8,394 bases of DNA. It comes from Burkholderiaceae bacterium. GTDB taxonomy: Bacteria; Pseudomonadota; Gammaproteobacteria; Burkholderiales; Burkholderiaceae. A program made the translations under genes and the position numbers. The stretch spans positions 1 through 8,394 of the forward strand of contig CANISN010000062.1 of the NCBI GenBank assembly GCA_947470165.1. The letters run 5' to 3'. The stretch's first letter is position 1. Each line of letters begins with the position of its first letter. A model generated the notes under the pieces. The model was not told the origin of the DNA, ran no database searches, and saw nothing but the letters and a program-made list of their open reading frames with translations. Of the stretch, positions 7,197 to 8,394 are shown in pieces.

Positions 7197-7839
7197 GTAC
7201 TTTTCCCTTACCGGTTTTTTGTTTAAAGCCACAAAGCGGTTCAACAATGCATTGCTCACAGTCTGGGTTTCGAGCCTTGCAGGTATATCTGCCATGCAGA
7301 ATCAACCAATGATGCGCATCTTGTAAAAATTCTTTAGGTATGCGTTTGAGCAATTGCTCTTCGACCTTCACTACATCCTTACCAGGTGCTAAGCCAGTTC
7401 GGTTAGATACCCTAAAAATGTGAGTGTCGACTGCCATCGTGGCTTGCCCAAAAGCGGTATTGAGAATGACGTTTGCTGTCTTTCTGCCAACGCCTGGAAG
7501 CATCTCTAAGTCTTTTCGATTTTGTGGGACCTCACCATCATGCTTTTCTAATAACAGTCGACAAGTTTCTTGGATGTGCCTACCTTTAGAGTTAAATAAA
7601 CCAATATGCTGAATATAAGGTTTAACACCTTCTTCGCCTAAATCTAGCAGAGCTTGAGGTGTATTGGCAATCTGAAAGAGTTTTTTCGTACCTTTATTTA
7701 CGGAGATATCCGTAGCTTGTGCTGATAGCAAGACTGCAATCAGTAACTCAAATGGTGAGCTGTATTCCAGTTCAGTTTCGGGATGGGGATTGTTTTCCCT
7801 GAGCAACTCAAAGAAGGCCTGGCGTTTTTCGAGATTCAT
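7183..7839 (-). CDS. nth: Endonuclease III, DNA glycosylase/AP lyase
   Basis: Base-excision repair enzyme that removes oxidised pyrimidines from DNA and cuts the strand at the abasic site by beta-elimination. The 218 residues include the helix-hairpin-helix [11 protein letters not shown] (114-124) with catalytic lysine K120, the catalytic aspartate D138 in VDTHIFRV (137-144), and a C-terminal [4Fe-4S] cluster C187-x6-C194-x2-C197-x5-C203. These numbers are the same as in E. coli Nth, a strong sign that the start and length are right. The C-terminal tail is basic. ATG 7839 overlaps the rnfB stop as ATGA, and only a weak AAGAAA precedes it, so translation probably depends on ribosomes finishing rnfB. 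The 3' end overlaps the DUF1841 gene. In E. coli nth is also the gene after the rnf/rsx cluster, so the link to Rnf is conserved. Confidence 0.98.
   Translation of the reverse strand: MNLEKRQAFFELLRENNPHPETELEYSSPFELLIAVLLSAQATDISVNKGTKKLFQIANTPQALLDLGEEGVKPYIQHIGLFNSKGRHIQETCRLLLEKHDGEVPQNRKDLEMLPGVGRKTANVILNTAFGQATMAVDTHIFRVSNRTGLAPGKDVVKVEEQLLKRIPKEFLQDAHHWLILHGRYTCKARNPDCEQCIVEPLCGFKQKTGKGKVRDNI
7204..7209 (-). promoter_or_regulatory. Ribosome binding site of the DUF1841 gene inside nth
   Basis: On the minus strand AAGGGA lies seven bases before GTG 7196, within the last codons of nth. It decides the GTG start over the longer upstream frame and supports translational coupling with nth. 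Confidence 0.7.
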
Positions 7840-8394
7840 GATTTCTTATTCTGGGCGCGTGCAATTGCTGCGGCGATGACGGCACGTTTTCTTTCTTGTT
7901 CTTTCTTTCCTGCCTCAGAATCTGGATCTTCAGCATTGACGGCTACTAACTTAGCAGCAGCTTTCTGAGCTAGTCGCTCATTATTGTCGCGTTGTTCGCG
8001 ATCTAATCGGACATCACGCGCTGCATATCGTGTGCGTGCAGCCTGAGCTAATCCGGGTGACCAAGCATCCCAGCCGGTTTGATTTTGGGTCACACCAACC
8101 ATAGTGATGCAATCTACGGGGCAGGGAGGAATACAGAGGTCACAACCCGTACACCAATCACTCAAGACCACATGCATTTGCTTTGAAGCTCCCACAATCG
8201 CATCTACAGGACAAGCCTGAATGCAGAGTGTGCAACCAATACAGGTCTTGGGGTCAATGAAGGCAACCGGTCGTGGGCGCTCAATGCCACACTCAGGATT
8301 GATCGTAGGATGCAGTTCAAATGCATCTCTAGGAAAGATAGGCACAAGAATAGCGCTCAGCCTTTTGATACCCTCTACACCCCCCGGAGGGCAG
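7836..8394 (-). CDS. rnfB: Electron transport complex subunit RnfB/RsxB, 5' end cut by window edge
   Basis: Ferredoxin-like subunit B of the Rnf/Rsx family, which passes electrons between soluble carriers and the membrane complex. The visible 185 residues start inside the gene: the frame is open to the window edge, and the first visible residues [12 protein letters not shown] are the end of the N-terminal Fe-S domain, C1 being its last cysteine. Two classical [4Fe-4S] ferredoxin motifs follow: C51-x2-C54-x2-C57-x3-C61-P and C81-x2-C84-x2-C87-x3-C91-P. A 75-residue charged, alanine- and arginine-rich helical tail (about 110-185) comes after them. A GTG at 8345 could look like a start but lies downstream of conserved family sequence. 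It overlaps nth at ATGA. No other rnf gene is in the window, so whether this is a lone RnfB, as in many Burkholderiales, or part of a full complex cannot be decided here. Confidence 0.93.
   Translation of the reverse strand, partial: CPPGGVEGIKRLSAILVPIFPRDAFELHPTINPECGIERPRPVAFIDPKTCIGCTLCIQACPVDAIVGASKQMHVVLSDWCTGCDLCIPPCPVDCITMVGVTQNQTGWDAWSPGLAQAARTRYAARDVRLDREQRDNNERLAQKAAAKLVAVNAEDPDSEAGKKEQERKRAVIAAAIARAQNKKS

Noticed and set aside
7197..7295. N-terminal extension of the DUF1841 protein up to 7295
   Set aside because: The extra 33 residues overlap the Fe-S cluster end of nth, do not resemble the family, and a good ribosome binding site points to GTG 7196.
8343..8345. GTG as the start of rnfB
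   Set aside because: The upstream in-frame residues [12 protein letters not shown] are conserved RnfB sequence, so the gene continues past the window.
1..8394. A novel defence, toxin-antitoxin, CRISPR, phage or mobile-element system
   Set aside because: No spaced repeats, transposase, integrase, toxin-like small gene pair or nuclease/helicase cassette was seen; the genes are housekeeping or transport genes with uniform composition.

Overview
This window looks like chromosomal DNA of a betaproteobacterium of the Burkholderiaceae. The moderately low GC content, compact coding, an rnfB-nth-DUF1841 cluster and protein sequences close to that group suggest a Polynucleobacter-like freshwater bacterium. 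The genus is inferred by recall of family sequences, not by a search. No RNA genes, insertion sequences, CRISPR arrays, phage genes or attachment sites were seen. All eight genes look intact or are cut only by the window edges.

Plus strand, left half: the window opens inside clpB (ClpB disaggregase, first ~63 residues missing). A 52-base gap carrying an inverted repeat follows, then a 12-helix MFS transporter of the fosmidomycin-resistance-like type. A 283-base AT-rich gap with several small inverted and direct repeats leads to aceA, encoding isocitrate lyase of the glyoxylate shunt, which has a strong ribosome binding site. Two hairpins follow aceA; the second ends in a T-rich run only about 11 bases before the next start codon.

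Plus strand, middle: a small HIT-family nucleotide-binding protein with no visible Shine-Dalgarno sequence, then a DMT/EamA transporter starting 28 bases after it. The transporter's stop codon interlocks with the stop codon of a convergent gene at one CTAG.

Minus strand, right end, transcribed right to left: rnfB (ferredoxin-like subunit, 5' end beyond the window), nth (endonuclease III) and a DUF1841 gene. rnfB and nth overlap at ATGA; nth and the DUF1841 gene overlap by 14 bases, with a good ribosome binding site inside nth. This is a tightly coupled operon of two iron-sulfur proteins and one protein of unknown function.

Most of the window is ordinary housekeeping and transport. The items most worth a second look are the DUF1841 protein coupled to RnfB and Nth, the leader region of aceA, and the terminator/possible leaderless promoter arrangement before the HIT gene. 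I found no convincing evidence of a novel defence or mobile system.
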